From: Saprospiraceae bacterium
Lineage (GTDB): Bacteria; Bacteroidota; Bacteroidia; Chitinophagales; Saprospiraceae
Direction of reading: 5' to 3'
Length of the DNA stretch: 64,000 nucleotides
Assembly (NCBI GenBank): GCA_019638455.1
Contig: JAHBTU010000001.1
Span: forward strand, 1,193,501 to 1,257,500
Position numbers and translations under genes: made by a program. The notes under the pieces are model-generated. The model was not told the DNA's origin and ran no database searches. It saw only the letters and a list, made by a program, of their open reading frames with translations. Positions 34,155 through 43,270 of this stretch are shown piece after piece (positions within the stretch are counted from its first letter, which is position 1; each line of letters starts with the position of its first letter).

Positions 34155-37100
34155 ATGATAGTTGTCCCGGATTTTGACATAAAAGAGACCCTTCTGTCGG
34201 ACGAGCGCCGCACCGTCTGCCGTGCCATGCGGCAGCGAGACGGGCAAGCCGTTATTTTGAAAATTTGCACGGGCGAGTTCTCCGATACGCGGGAAATGGC
34301 AAAGCTGCGCCGGGAATACGACATCGCCCGGCAACTTGATTTTAAAGGCGCGGTCAGAACGCTCGAACTGCACGAATTCACAAGTGGGGCAGCCTTGGTG
34401 ATGGAAGACTTTGGCGGCATGGCCTTGAGCCAAATCGCAGGCAAAAAACCGTTGCCGCTCGACACCTTCTTCCCGATAGCCATCCGGCTGACAGAAATGC
34501 TGGCCGAACTCCACCACCGCAACATCATCCATAAAGACATCAAGCCCGACAATATCTTGGTGGACCCAAAGCGAAAGGATGTTCGGCTGATAGACTTCGG
34601 CATCGCCACCCTACTGACCAACGAAACCGTAGGCATCGTCAGTCACAGCGAGTTGGAAGGCTCGTTGCACTACATCTCGCCCGAACAGACCGGGCGCATG
34701 AACCGCCCGATTGACTACCGCTCCGACTTTTATTCGCTCGGTGCCACCTTCTACGAATTGCTCACCGGCACGCCGCCTTTCCCATCGGGCGATGCGGCAG
34801 TGTTGGTCCATGCGCATCTCGCGCGGATGCCTATTTCGCCGACAGAAGCCAACCCCACCGTGCCAGTTGTTTTGTCGGAAATAGTGCTGAAATTGCTCGA
34901 AAAATCTCCCGAATCGCGCTACCAAAGCTTGAAAGGGCTGAAAGCCGATTTGGAAAGATGCGCCTTGCAATGGCAACGAGCAGGCAGCATCGAGCCTTTC
35001 CCGTTGGGAGTAAACGACGTGTCCGACCGGTTTTTGATTCCTCAAAAACTCTACGGGCGCGAATGGGAGACGGAATTCCTGCTCGATGCTTTCGACGAGG
35101 CCGCGCAAGGCGACGCGGTGCTGCTCACCGTGTCGGGCTTCTCGGGCATCGGCAAAACAAAACTCATCGAAGAAATCCACAAACCAGTGGTGGCGCAGCG
35201 CGGTTATTTTATTCACGGGAAATTTGACCAGTTCAACCGCGACGCGCCGTACAGCGCGGGCATCGAAGCATTCGGCGGCCTGATTCGCCAATTGCTTTCC
35301 GAGAGCGATGCTTCCATAGCCGCTTGGAAAGAAAAACTCCTGAACGCGCTGGGGGCTAATGCGAGTGTCATCACCGAGGTATTGCCAGAGTTGGAACACA
35401 TCATCGGCAAACAACCCGCCCCCGTCGCGCTGCCACCGTCCGAGTCGCAAAACCGATTCAACCTCGCATTTTTGCAGTTCGTCAGCACCTTCACCAAGCC
35501 AGAACATCCGCTCGTGTTTTTCGTTGACGATATGCAATGGGCCGACATTCCTTCGCTGAAGCTGCTCGAACTGCTCATGGCCGATAAGGAGACGGCCTAT
35601 CTGTTGTTTATTTGCGCCTACCGCGACAATGAGGTGAATGCCGCGCACCCGCTCATAAAGACCTTTGAAAGCCTGAAAGCGCAATTTGTCCCAATAAAAG
35701 AAATCACGCTCGCTCCCCTCCAATTCGCACACATCAGCCAAATCATCGCCGACACGTTGCACTGCCCGCCTGGCGAAACCGCCGAGCTGTCCAAATTGAT
35801 TTTGGAAAAAACTGGTGGCAACCCCTTCTTTGTCAACGAGTTCTTGAAGTCGCTCCATCACGAAAAACTGTTTGTGTTCGACCACGCGGAGCACCGTTGG
35901 TATTGGGACTTGGAAAAAATAAAACTCCGCGACATCACCGACAACGTGGTGGAACTGATGAGTGGCAAAATCCTCCTCCTCGACGAAAAAGCCCAGCGCC
36001 TTTGCCGCTACGCTGCCTGCATCGGCAACAAGTTCGACCTGCACACCCTTGCCACAGTCTATGAAAAACCACTGCACCTCACGGCGAAAGATTTGCGCCC
36101 CGCCATCTTGGAAGGGCTGATAGTGCCCGTCGGCAACGCCTACCGCGTGGCCGAAATCCCCGATGCCGCCGATTCGGGTGCCCCAGTGGAATACCGATTT
36201 TTGCACGACCGCGTGCAACAGGCTGCATACGACCTTATTCCCGATTCGGACAAACAAGCCTTGCACCTGAAAATCGGGCGGCTCATGCTCGGTCATTTTT
36301 CAGAAGACGAAAAACGCGAAAGGCTGTTTGAGGTGGTCAACCAATTCAACGCTGGCATACAACTCATTGAAGAAGAGGCCGAAAGAAATCAACTTGCCAC
36401 ACTCAACCTCATGGCTGGCAAGCGGGCCAAAAACTCTGCCGCCCACGAGCCAGCATGGAAATACCTCTCCACCGGCACCAACTTGCTGCCACCCGATGCG
36501 TGGCAGCGACACTACGAACTCACGCTCGAACTCCACAACGAGAGCGCGGAAGCTGCCTATCTCAGCGGCGACTTCGACAGCATGGTGCGGCTCACGGGCG
36601 TGGTGTTCGACCATGCCGCCGAACTGCTCCACAAAGTCAAAGCATACAGCATCAAGATACAGGGCTATCTTTCGCTGACCCGCAATGAAGAGGCGCTGAA
36701 CACCTGTCTGGAAGTGCTGGAATTGCTGGGGGTGAAATTTCCCAGCAAACCAAGCAAACTGCACATCGTCAAAAGCTTGATTGCAACAAAATTGCGCTTG
36801 CGCGGAAAGTCCGCCGACCAATTGGTGGGGCAGCCCAACATGACCGACCCCAAAGCGACGGCCATCATGGAAATCCTTCCCTACACCGCCTCCGCCTCCT
36901 ATTTTGCAAAACCCGACCTTTTCCCCCTCGTCGTTTTCAAACAAGTCAGCCTTTCCGTCAAGTATGGCAACCACATCCAATCGGCATTTGCCTACGCCAC
37001 CTACGGGTTGGTGATGTGCGGCAGCACCCTTGAATTCGATGAAGGACAAAAGTTTGGAGAGATTGCCGTTCGGGTGCTCGAAAAATTGAATGGCACTGCC

Positions 37101-39536
37101 GTCTATTCGCGGGTGCATTTCGTCCATTCGGGATTTATTCTTCAATGGCGCGTGCATTTCAGGCATTGCCTCGACGGGCTTTTGAACGCTTATCAGAAAG
37201 GATTGGAAAACGGCGACTTCACCTATGGCTCTTACGCGATTTTCAATTATTGCTTTGACAAATTTTATATGGGGGAACTGCCCCTCCCATCCGTAAAAGC
37301 AGAAATGGATGCTTATGTGGCAGCTTTGCACAAAATCAAACAGAACACCAGCATCGTCTGGCTCAACATCCCCCAACAAGCAGTGGCCAACCTGCTCGAC
37401 GAAAACCAAATAAGCGCCCGCTTTCTGGGACCTCACTACGACGAAACGAACGAGACAGAGCGGCAAATCCAAGGCAAAGATTTAAGCGGGCTGTGCGTCT
37501 ATTACCTGTGCCGGATGATGCTCAATTACTTCTTCGACGAAACCGAGGAAGCATTGGAAAACGGCGAAAAATGCGTGAAGCTGCTCGATGCGGTATTGGC
37601 CACACCGCATGTGAAGGCCATTCATTATTTCTACGCGCTCACGCTACTACGCACCGCCGAGAAAACTCCCGCAAGAAGACAGCAACTCATCAAAAAAGCC
37701 CAAAAAACGCTGAGCCTAATAAAGAAATTTGCCAAAAGCGGCCCTGCGAACAACTTGGCCAAACAACATTTGGTGGATGCCGAAATCCAGCGCCTCAAAG
37801 GCAATGCAAGGGAAGCCATCATACTCTACAAAAATGCCATCGCAGCTGCCAACGCTAACGGCTTCACCAACGAGGAGGCCATGGCAAACGAACTCTACGC
37901 TCGTTTTCTGGCGTCTTCGGCACCTGAGCAAAGCCGTCAGCACCTGCTCGAAGCTCGCCGCCTATACCAAAAATGGGGCGCAGTCGCCAAAGTGAACCAA
38001 CTCGACCAACAGCACGGCCTGAAAGCCCCCGCAACAACTACCAGCGACACCTACTCCTCCCGTTCTGGCAGCCATAGCAGCGACGAACTGGATATGCTCT
38101 CGCTCACGAAAGCAGCGCTCGCCATCTCCGGCGAAATCCATCTGGACAAACTCATGTCCAAGCTCATGCACGTCGTCGTCGAAAACGCGGGCGCCCAAAA
38201 CGGCTACCTCATTATTGAGCGCAACGGCCAGTGGCAACTCGAAGCAAAAGGCTCGGTGGAAGAAGGAAGAGAACCCACAACCAACCCTGAGAGCGCAGTC
38301 GCATCACACGAACCCGCTTCCACCCCGCTTTATGGGAACGAACTTGTGCCAGAATCCGTGATTCAATATGTGGCACGCACGCGCGAGGACTTGGTAATAG
38401 GCGATATACAGCAAGACACCCGCTTTTCCAGCGACCCAGTGACTCAGAAAAATAACCCGCGTTCCGTTCTTTGCCTGCCAGTCATCAATCAGGGCAAGAT
38501 AATCGGCATTTTATACTTGGAAAACAAACTCAGCACGGGAGTCTTCACCGAACAGCGTGTGCAAATCATGAAACTCCTGTCCGGGCAAGTGGCAGTATCG
38601 CTCGAAAACGCCCTTCAATATGAGCGATTGGAACAAAAAGTGGCCGAGCGCACCGCCGAAGTGATGCGGCAGAAAGATGCCCTTGAAAAATCACTCACCG
38701 AACTGAAAATGGCTCAAGCCAAATTGGTGGAGAGCGAAAAAATGGCATCGCTGGGCCAACTGACAGCGGGCATCGCCCATGAAATCAACAACCCCATCAA
38801 CTTTGTCTCCGTCGGCGTACGCAATTTGGTGCGCAACTTCGAAGAAGTCAAAGAGGTCATGGATACTTATCTCAACCCCAACGCCGACACAGACAAAGTG
38901 GCCCAACAACTCTCCGAAAAACAACGCCGACAGCAAATCCTTGAAATCTTCGAAGACAGCGATACCCTTTTCAAAAGCATTCAAAAAGGCGTGGACCGCA
39001 CCATTGGCATTGTCAAGAGTTTGCGAAATTTCAGCCGACTCGACGAGGGCGAGCTGAAAGCCGTGGACATACACGAGGGGCTTGACTCCACGCTCGAAAT
39101 ACTGCAAAGCCAGATAAAGAAAAAAGCCGAAGTAGTGAGGCGATACGGCGAGTTGCCACTGGTGGAATGTGCCGCCGGCAAAATCAACCAAGTCTTCCTC
39201 AACATCATCAACAATGCCTTGCAAGCAATAGAGGAACGCGGCACCATCACGCTGGAAACCAATTATTTGAAAGAAAACAATGCTGTTGAAATCATCATCT
39301 CCGACACGGGCAAGGGCATGAGCGAAGAAGTAAAACGCCGCTTGTTTGAGCCATTTTTCACCACCAAGCCAGTTGGGGAAGGCACAGGGTTGGGGCTGAG
39401 CATCAGCTACAGCATCATCGAAGAGCACAAAGGCAGCATCTCGGTGGAAAGTCCGGCACGCGCAGTTTACGCGAACAACGAACAAGGCAAAGGCGCTACC
39501 TTTGTGATTACACTACCAGTTACACAAGGCGTTTAG
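34155..39536 (+). CDS. hybrid Ser/Thr kinase - AAA ATPase - GAF - sensor histidine kinase
   Basis: This 1793-residue signalling protein has no membrane segment. Residues about 1-275 form a eukaryotic-type kinase: Lys36 (ILK), HKDIKPDN at 126-133, IDFGIA, and YISPEQTGR in place of APE. From about 290 comes an AAA_16-type ATPase with Walker A GFSGIGKTK and Walker B VFFVDDMQWAD. About 680-1280 is a long helical TPR-like region. A GAF domain lies at about 1315-1490. The histidine kinase starts near 1525 with GIAHEINNPINF (His1542), then NIINNALQAI, DTGKGMSEE and GTGLGLSISYS. Such fused kinases are known in cyanobacteria and myxobacteria. The response regulator-cyclase gene 174 bases downstream is a natural partner. 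A lipoxygenase gene lies 24 bases upstream. Confidence 0.95.
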   Translation: MIVVPDFDIKETLLSDERRTVCRAMRQRDGQAVILKICTGEFSDTREMAKLRREYDIARQLDFKGAVRTLELHEFTSGAALVMEDFGGMALSQIAGKKPLPLDTFFPIAIRLTEMLAELHHRNIIHKDIKPDNILVDPKRKDVRLIDFGIATLLTNETVGIVSHSELEGSLHYISPEQTGRMNRPIDYRSDFYSLGATFYELLTGTPPFPSGDAAVLVHAHLARMPISPTEANPTVPVVLSEIVLKLLEKSPESRYQSLKGLKADLERCALQWQRAGSIEPFPLGVNDVSDRFLIPQKLYGREWETEFLLDAFDEAAQGDAVLLTVSGFSGIGKTKLIEEIHKPVVAQRGYFIHGKFDQFNRDAPYSAGIEAFGGLIRQLLSESDASIAAWKEKLLNALGANASVITEVLPELEHIIGKQPAPVALPPSESQNRFNLAFLQFVSTFTKPEHPLVFFVDDMQWADIPSLKLLELLMADKETAYLLFICAYRDNEVNAAHPLIKTFESLKAQFVPIKEITLAPLQFAHISQIIADTLHCPPGETAELSKLILEKTGGNPFFVNEFLKSLHHEKLFVFDHAEHRWYWDLEKIKLRDITDNVVELMSGKILLLDEKAQRLCRYAACIGNKFDLHTLATVYEKPLHLTAKDLRPAILEGLIVPVGNAYRVAEIPDAADSGAPVEYRFLHDRVQQAAYDLIPDSDKQALHLKIGRLMLGHFSEDEKRERLFEVVNQFNAGIQLIEEEAERNQLATLNLMAGKRAKNSAAHEPAWKYLSTGTNLLPPDAWQRHYELTLELHNESAEAAYLSGDFDSMVRLTGVVFDHAAELLHKVKAYSIKIQGYLSLTRNEEALNTCLEVLELLGVKFPSKPSKLHIVKSLIATKLRLRGKSADQLVGQPNMTDPKATAIMEILPYTASASYFAKPDLFPLVVFKQVSLSVKYGNHIQSAFAYATYGLVMCGSTLEFDEGQKFGEIAVRVLEKLNGTAVYSRVHFVHSGFILQWRVHFRHCLDGLLNAYQKGLENGDFTYGSYAIFNYCFDKFYMGELPLPSVKAEMDAYVAALHKIKQNTSIVWLNIPQQAVANLLDENQISARFLGPHYDETNETERQIQGKDLSGLCVYYLCRMMLNYFFDETEEALENGEKCVKLLDAVLATPHVKAIHYFYALTLLRTAEKTPARRQQLIKKAQKTLSLIKKFAKSGPANNLAKQHLVDAEIQRLKGNAREAIILYKNAIAAANANGFTNEEAMANELYARFLASSAPEQSRQHLLEARRLYQKWGAVAKVNQLDQQHGLKAPATTTSDTYSSRSGSHSSDELDMLSLTKAALAISGEIHLDKLMSKLMHVVVENAGAQNGYLIIERNGQWQLEAKGSVEEGREPTTNPESAVASHEPASTPLYGNELVPESVIQYVARTREDLVIGDIQQDTRFSSDPVTQKNNPRSVLCLPVINQGKIIGILYLENKLSTGVFTEQRVQIMKLLSGQVAVSLENALQYERLEQKVAERTAEVMRQKDALEKSLTELKMAQAKLVESEKMASLGQLTAGIAHEINNPINFVSVGVRNLVRNFEEVKEVMDTYLNPNADTDKVAQQLSEKQRRQQILEIFEDSDTLFKSIQKGVDRTIGIVKSLRNFSRLDEGELKAVDIHEGLDSTLEILQSQIKKKAEVVRRYGELPLVECAAGKINQVFLNIINNALQAIEERGTITLETNYLKENNAVEIIISDTGKGMSEEVKRRLFEPFFTTKPVGEGTGLGLSISYSIIEEHKGSISVESPARAVYANNEQGKGATFVITLPVTQGV

Positions 39537-39710
39537 ATTTGTTCGGCTGAGCTCGTCCAAGAAAAACAATCGCCTCTCCCCCCCTATTCGTGCACGACCA
39601 AACAAAGCGCCTCTACACCTGCTAACCTTAAAATAGGCGGTTCTCAATCAAACCCCATCCGCTTCGCTTGGCCAAGAAACCAATCTTCAAAAATCGAATC
39701 ATTCGACTGT

Positions 39711-40817
39711 ATGAACATACCAGAAAAACCCACTGTGCTATATGTGGACGACGAGGAAGACAACCTCATCGTGTTCAGGTCCGCTTTTCGCCGCGATTTC
39801 GACGTATTGACCACCACATCCCCCGATGAGGCACTCGATATTCTCAAAAGCAAGGAGGTTCCAGTGTTGATTTGCGACCAACGGATGCCCATGTGCACCG
39901 GTGTCGAATTGTTTTGCAAAATCCCACCCACCGTGGAAAACGTGCGCATCATCCTGACCGGCTACAGCGACGTGGAAACCATCGTGAGCGCCATCAACAG
40001 CTGCAACATCTACCGCTATCTCACCAAACCATGGGACCAACCCGAGCTGAAGCACACACTCGATATGGCGGTGGAGAAGTATTACTTGCAAAAACACAAC
40101 GCCAGCCTATTGCTCGACCTCCAGCAAGCCAATGAACAATTGGAGGAAAAAGTACGACTGCGCACCAAAGAGCTGAATGAGGAAAAAGAAAAGTCCGAAC
40201 GCCTTTTGCTCAACATACTGCCCGACGAAATCGCGGAAGAGCTGAAGCAACACGGCAAAGTGCAGCCTCGCCGCTTCGACCAAGTGAGCATGATATTTCT
40301 CGACATCGTGGAGTTCACCAAAATCGCCGAGCAAATGTCGCCGGAGCAATTGATTGAAGAGCTGGACTACTATTTTCAAGCGATTGACACCATCTTCAGC
40401 CGACATGGCGTGGAAAAAATCAAGACTATCGGCGATGCCTATCTCGCCGTCACGGGCCTGCCCGTGCCCAATGCCAACCACGCCCTCCAAGCCTTGCAAG
40501 CAGCCATCGAAATACTTGATTTCATCAGTCAGGAAAAAGAAAAACGCACAGCAGCCCAAAAAACATCTTTCGACGTGCGCATCGGCATACACAGCGGCTC
40601 GGTCATCGCAGGCGTGGTTGGCAACACCAAGTTTGCCTTCGACATCTGGGGCGACGACGTGAACATCGCTGCCCGACTTGAAAGCAGCGGCGAAAAAGGC
40701 CGCATCAACGTGTCGGAATCCACCTGGAGGCTCGTCAACGGACGCTACAAATTCGAACAGCGCGGCAGAGTAAGCGCCAAATACAAAGGAGAAATTGAGA
40801 TGTATTTTTTGAAATAA
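39711..40817 (+). CDS. response regulator with class III adenylate cyclase output
   Basis: The protein has 368 residues. The receiver domain (1-125) has acidic DD at 13-14, phospho-acceptor Asp56 (ICDQRMP) and Lys106 (YRYLTKPWD). A coiled coil (about 130-175) leads to a class III cyclase domain: SMIFLDIVEFTKIAEQM (metal Asp), KIKTIGDAYLAVTG (Lys for adenine selection and second metal Asp), RIGIHSGSVIAGVVG, and FDIWGDDVNIAARLE (Asp of the adenine pocket, transition-state Asn and Arg). All key residues for ATP as substrate are present, so cAMP is the likely product. Phosphorylation by the preceding histidine kinase is inferred from the neighbourhood. Confidence 0.94.
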   Translation: MNIPEKPTVLYVDDEEDNLIVFRSAFRRDFDVLTTTSPDEALDILKSKEVPVLICDQRMPMCTGVELFCKIPPTVENVRIILTGYSDVETIVSAINSCNIYRYLTKPWDQPELKHTLDMAVEKYYLQKHNASLLLDLQQANEQLEEKVRLRTKELNEEKEKSERLLLNILPDEIAEELKQHGKVQPRRFDQVSMIFLDIVEFTKIAEQMSPEQLIEELDYYFQAIDTIFSRHGVEKIKTIGDAYLAVTGLPVPNANHALQALQAAIEILDFISQEKEKRTAAQKTSFDVRIGIHSGSVIAGVVGNTKFAFDIWGDDVNIAARLESSGEKGRINVSESTWRLVNGRYKFEQRGRVSAKYKGEIEMYFLK

Positions 40818-40821
40818 AAAA

Positions 40822-40852
40822 CCGCCCAAGAGCTTCCATCGCTATCGGGCGG
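40822..40852 (+). terminator. hairpin after the cyclase gene
   Basis: CCGCCC at 40822-40827 pairs with GGGCGG at 40847-40852, with AGCTTCCATCGCT in the loop. No T-run follows on the plus strand, so termination is uncertain. The loop resembles that of the hairpin at 47309-47343. Confidence 0.5.
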
Positions 40853-40876
40853 GTCGAGTTTGAACTGCCAAAATCA

Positions 40877-41044
40877 CTTAGGCAGGACAACAGACACTCA
40901 ATTTTGACAGGATTTACAAGATTTACAGGATTTTTCGCAGCGAAGCCTCCATCTATCCTGTAAATCTTGTAAACCCTGTCAAAAACATATAAGGCTGTCA
41001 TCCGAGTCCTCTACGTTTGGAGGCTGACCAAGTTTTTGCAAAGA
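40877..41044. repeat. dispersed hairpin repeat (copy B)
   Basis: 30-base arms at 40902-40931 and 40955-40984 are inverted with one mismatch, around a 23-base loop. Compared with copy A the arms contain one extra AAGATTTAC-like unit. The flanks match copy A in reverse complement, while the loop matches directly. The rest of the 390-base gap (40818-41207) holds no gene that I recognise. Confidence 0.85.
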
Positions 41045-41207
41045 AAAATCGAAAACCAAGCGTGCGTAAAACAGTTTGATTCCAACCTCCAAATTAGCTC
41101 TAAAAAAGGCTGTTGCAAAAAAAATTCCCGTCCATACAACGTCGCCGCCCTTCCCCCCCCTCTTTAAGGCAAACGGTTTTTCGGAAACACTTGACCGAGC
41201 AAAACAA

Positions 41208-41720
41208 ATGACCGAGCGCGACCTCATCCAGCAATGCTTAGCCAACGACCGCAACGCCCAACGGCAGTTGTACGAACGCTACAAAAATGCGATGTACACC
41301 CTGGCCTACCGGGTCACGGGCGACTTCGACACGGCGGCGGAAGTGTTGCAAGATGCTTTTTTACGGGTGTTTCGTCATCTCGGTGATTTTCAGGGAAAAA
41401 GCACGCTCGGCGCATGGATAAAAACCATCGTGGTGCGCACGGCGCTCGGCGAATTGCACCGCCGCCGTGTCCGTTTTGAGTCGCTCGAACCACACCACGA
41501 AGCCAGCAATGTGGACTGGGGCGCTGCCTTAGATGTCGAGTATTTGGAACACGCCATTCAGGCGCTGCCCGAAGGTTACCGCGCCGTGTTTGTGTTGGCC
41601 GAAGTCGAAGGTTTTTCCCACAAGGAAATCGGCGATATGCTCGGCATTTCCGAAGGCACCTCCAAATCCCAACTTTTTTACGCCAAAAAACGCTTGCGCC
41701 AAACCCTCACACTGACATGA
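41208..41720 (+). CDS. ECF-family RNA polymerase sigma factor
   Basis: The protein has 170 residues from the ATG at 41208. An open extension upstream lacks family sequence. Region 2 is seen in YKNAMYTLAYRVTGDFDTAAEVLQDAFLRVFRHLGDFQGKSTLGAWIKTIVVRTAL and region 4 in IQALPEGYRAVFVLAEVEGFSHKEIGDMLGISEGTSKSQLFYAKKRLRQ. It directs RNA polymerase to an alternative promoter set in response to an envelope or other signal. The stop overlaps the start of the next gene (ATGA at 41717-41720), which encodes a membrane protein fit to be its anti-sigma factor. Confidence 0.93.
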   Translation: MTERDLIQQCLANDRNAQRQLYERYKNAMYTLAYRVTGDFDTAAEVLQDAFLRVFRHLGDFQGKSTLGAWIKTIVVRTALGELHRRRVRFESLEPHHEASNVDWGAALDVEYLEHAIQALPEGYRAVFVLAEVEGFSHKEIGDMLGISEGTSKSQLFYAKKRLRQTLTLT

Positions 41721-42325
41721 AAGAATTGAATCGCAACACCTTGAAAGAGGCCATACAACGCCTGCCTCAGTACGAGCCACCCGCCGGGCTCTGGGATGCC
41801 TTGGAGGAATCGCTCAACGCGGAGGAGCAACTTTCGGCGGCTGCGCGGACTTTGCCGCAATACGAGCCGCCCGCACAGGTTTGGCAAAATCTTGAGACGG
41901 CGTTGGAGCAAAACCCAGCGACGAAGCCAGTGCTGCGCGTCGCGATTTTCCGGCGGCTCATGGCAGCCGCTGCTGTCGGTTTGATTTTGTTGAGCGCGTG
42001 GTGGCTTTTCAAAACCAGTAATGTCGGCGCGGAACGAATTGTGGTTTCGCAAGCAAGATTGGACGAACAAATCCGAGCTTCCGTACAGGAAAAAGAGGAC
42101 ACGGCCTTCGAACTCGTGCAGGCACTTTGCCAATCCCGCGCCCCAGTGTGCGAAGAACCTGAATTCAAAACCCTGAAATCCGAGTTGGACGCACTTACCG
42201 AAGCCAAAGAGTCCCTGCGTCAGGCACTCGGCCAATACGGCGACGACCCAAGCCTTGTCGCCCAGCTCATCCGCATCGAGCGCGAGCGTTCGGGATTGCT
42301 AAGACAAATGATGTCCATGATTTAA
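41717..42325 (+). CDS. putative anti-sigma factor, single-pass membrane protein
   Basis: The protein has 202 residues. The cytoplasmic N-terminus carries a duplicated motif, LPQYEPPAGLWDALEESL and LPQYEPPAQVWQNLETAL (about residues 13-30 and 47-64). One transmembrane helix follows (MAAAAVGLILLSAWWLF, about residues 90-106), then a helical, probably periplasmic C-terminal domain. There is no zinc-binding HxxxCxxC motif. The overlap with the ECF sigma gene and the topology suggest that it sequesters the sigma factor at the membrane; this is inferred from position. The DUF4097-like gene follows after 25 bases. Confidence 0.75.
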   Translation: MKELNRNTLKEAIQRLPQYEPPAGLWDALEESLNAEEQLSAAARTLPQYEPPAQVWQNLETALEQNPATKPVLRVAIFRRLMAAAAVGLILLSAWWLFKTSNVGAERIVVSQARLDEQIRASVQEKEDTAFELVQALCQSRAPVCEEPEFKTLKSELDALTEAKESLRQALGQYGDDPSLVAQLIRIERERSGLLRQMMSMI

Positions 42326-42350
42326 AAACTGATTTTCAATTATTTAAAGC

Positions 42351-43235
42351 ATGAAAATCCAAATATTGCTGCTCATCCTGCTGCTCGCGGCAGATAAAGC
42401 GGCGGCTCAAACTACGCTCCAAGTCGTGACCCAAACGGTGCAAAAAACCGTGTCGTGGAAACCCGGCTACGCGGTAGAAATCAACTGCGAAAAGGCGGAC
42501 ATCGAGATAGAGACCGCCCCAGCGGGCCAAAACTCGGTGCGGGTGAAAGCAGAATTGTCTGCCCGCCACCCCCAACTCGACAGTGCCACGCAGGATTTGA
42601 AGGCTTGGAAATTCGTGACTTCCACTATCGGGAAAAAAATCTTTATCCGCGCTTACATCGGCTTGCCTTCGGGCGCGGCATTGCCAGCTTCCAACCTGAA
42701 GGCAAAACTGACAGTGACCGTGCCGGCGGATTGCCCGACCACACTCACCAATAAATTCGGCAGCGCCCGACTGGAAAAAATCGCCGCGAAGGTGGTGCTC
42801 ACCGGTGAGTTTTGCGCTTTCACGCTGCTCCAACTCAGCGGCAAAGTGGAGGTGGACAGCCGCTACGGCAACGTGGACGGGAGCCAACTAACTGGCCCAG
42901 TACAGATTGATGCCAAACGTGCCGATATATCGCTCACAGGGCTTGGCAATGACTGCACCATTCGCAGCGAATACGGCAAGGTGCAAATAGAGGCTGCCGC
43001 CCAAACGGGCAACGTAAGCGTGCAAGCCTCCAAAGGCGATGTGACGGTGGAAATGCCACAGCCATATCGCCACAATTTCGACCTCAAAGCCACCCATGGA
43101 GAACTGACCATGCCGCTCAGCCTCCGCCTTGACGCAGGCGCAGGTATCAACGCGAAACAAGCGTCCATTCATCAGGGCAACAACCGACCCCGCATGGTTG
43201 TGGAGACCACGTTCGGAAACATCGTTATCAAATAG
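42351..43235 (+). CDS. secreted DUF4097-like beta-helix protein
   Basis: The protein has 294 residues with a signal peptide (MKIQILLLILLLAADKAAAQ). The rest consists of short repeated beta strands: AVEINCEKADIEIETAP, LTNKFGSARLEKIAAKVVLTGEF, KVEVDSRYGNVDGSQLTGPVQIDAKRADISL, KVQIEAAAQTGNVSVQASKGDVTVEMP, VVETTFGNIVIK. This is the pattern of DUF4097-type proteins, which are common next to ECF/anti-sigma pairs in Bacteroidota. It is placed in the periplasm or at the surface. Function is not established. It lies between the anti-sigma gene and three tandem barrel-like paralogs, 35 bases before the first. Confidence 0.8.
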   Translation: MKIQILLLILLLAADKAAAQTTLQVVTQTVQKTVSWKPGYAVEINCEKADIEIETAPAGQNSVRVKAELSARHPQLDSATQDLKAWKFVTSTIGKKIFIRAYIGLPSGAALPASNLKAKLTVTVPADCPTTLTNKFGSARLEKIAAKVVLTGEFCAFTLLQLSGKVEVDSRYGNVDGSQLTGPVQIDAKRADISLTGLGNDCTIRSEYGKVQIEAAAQTGNVSVQASKGDVTVEMPQPYRHNFDLKATHGELTMPLSLRLDAGAGINAKQASIHQGNNRPRMVVETTFGNIVIK

Positions 43236-43270
43236 AAACAATATGACCCGTTGAGCAAAATAAAAATTTT

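Noticed and set aside
34611..36296. 561-codon open frame on the minus strand
   Set aside because: It lies wholly opposite the hybrid kinase gene, which has clear domains. The minus frame has no recognisable motif and mirrors the codon pattern of the real gene.
36300..37472. 390-codon open frame on the minus strand
   Set aside because: Shadow of the TPR-like part of the hybrid kinase; no family features.
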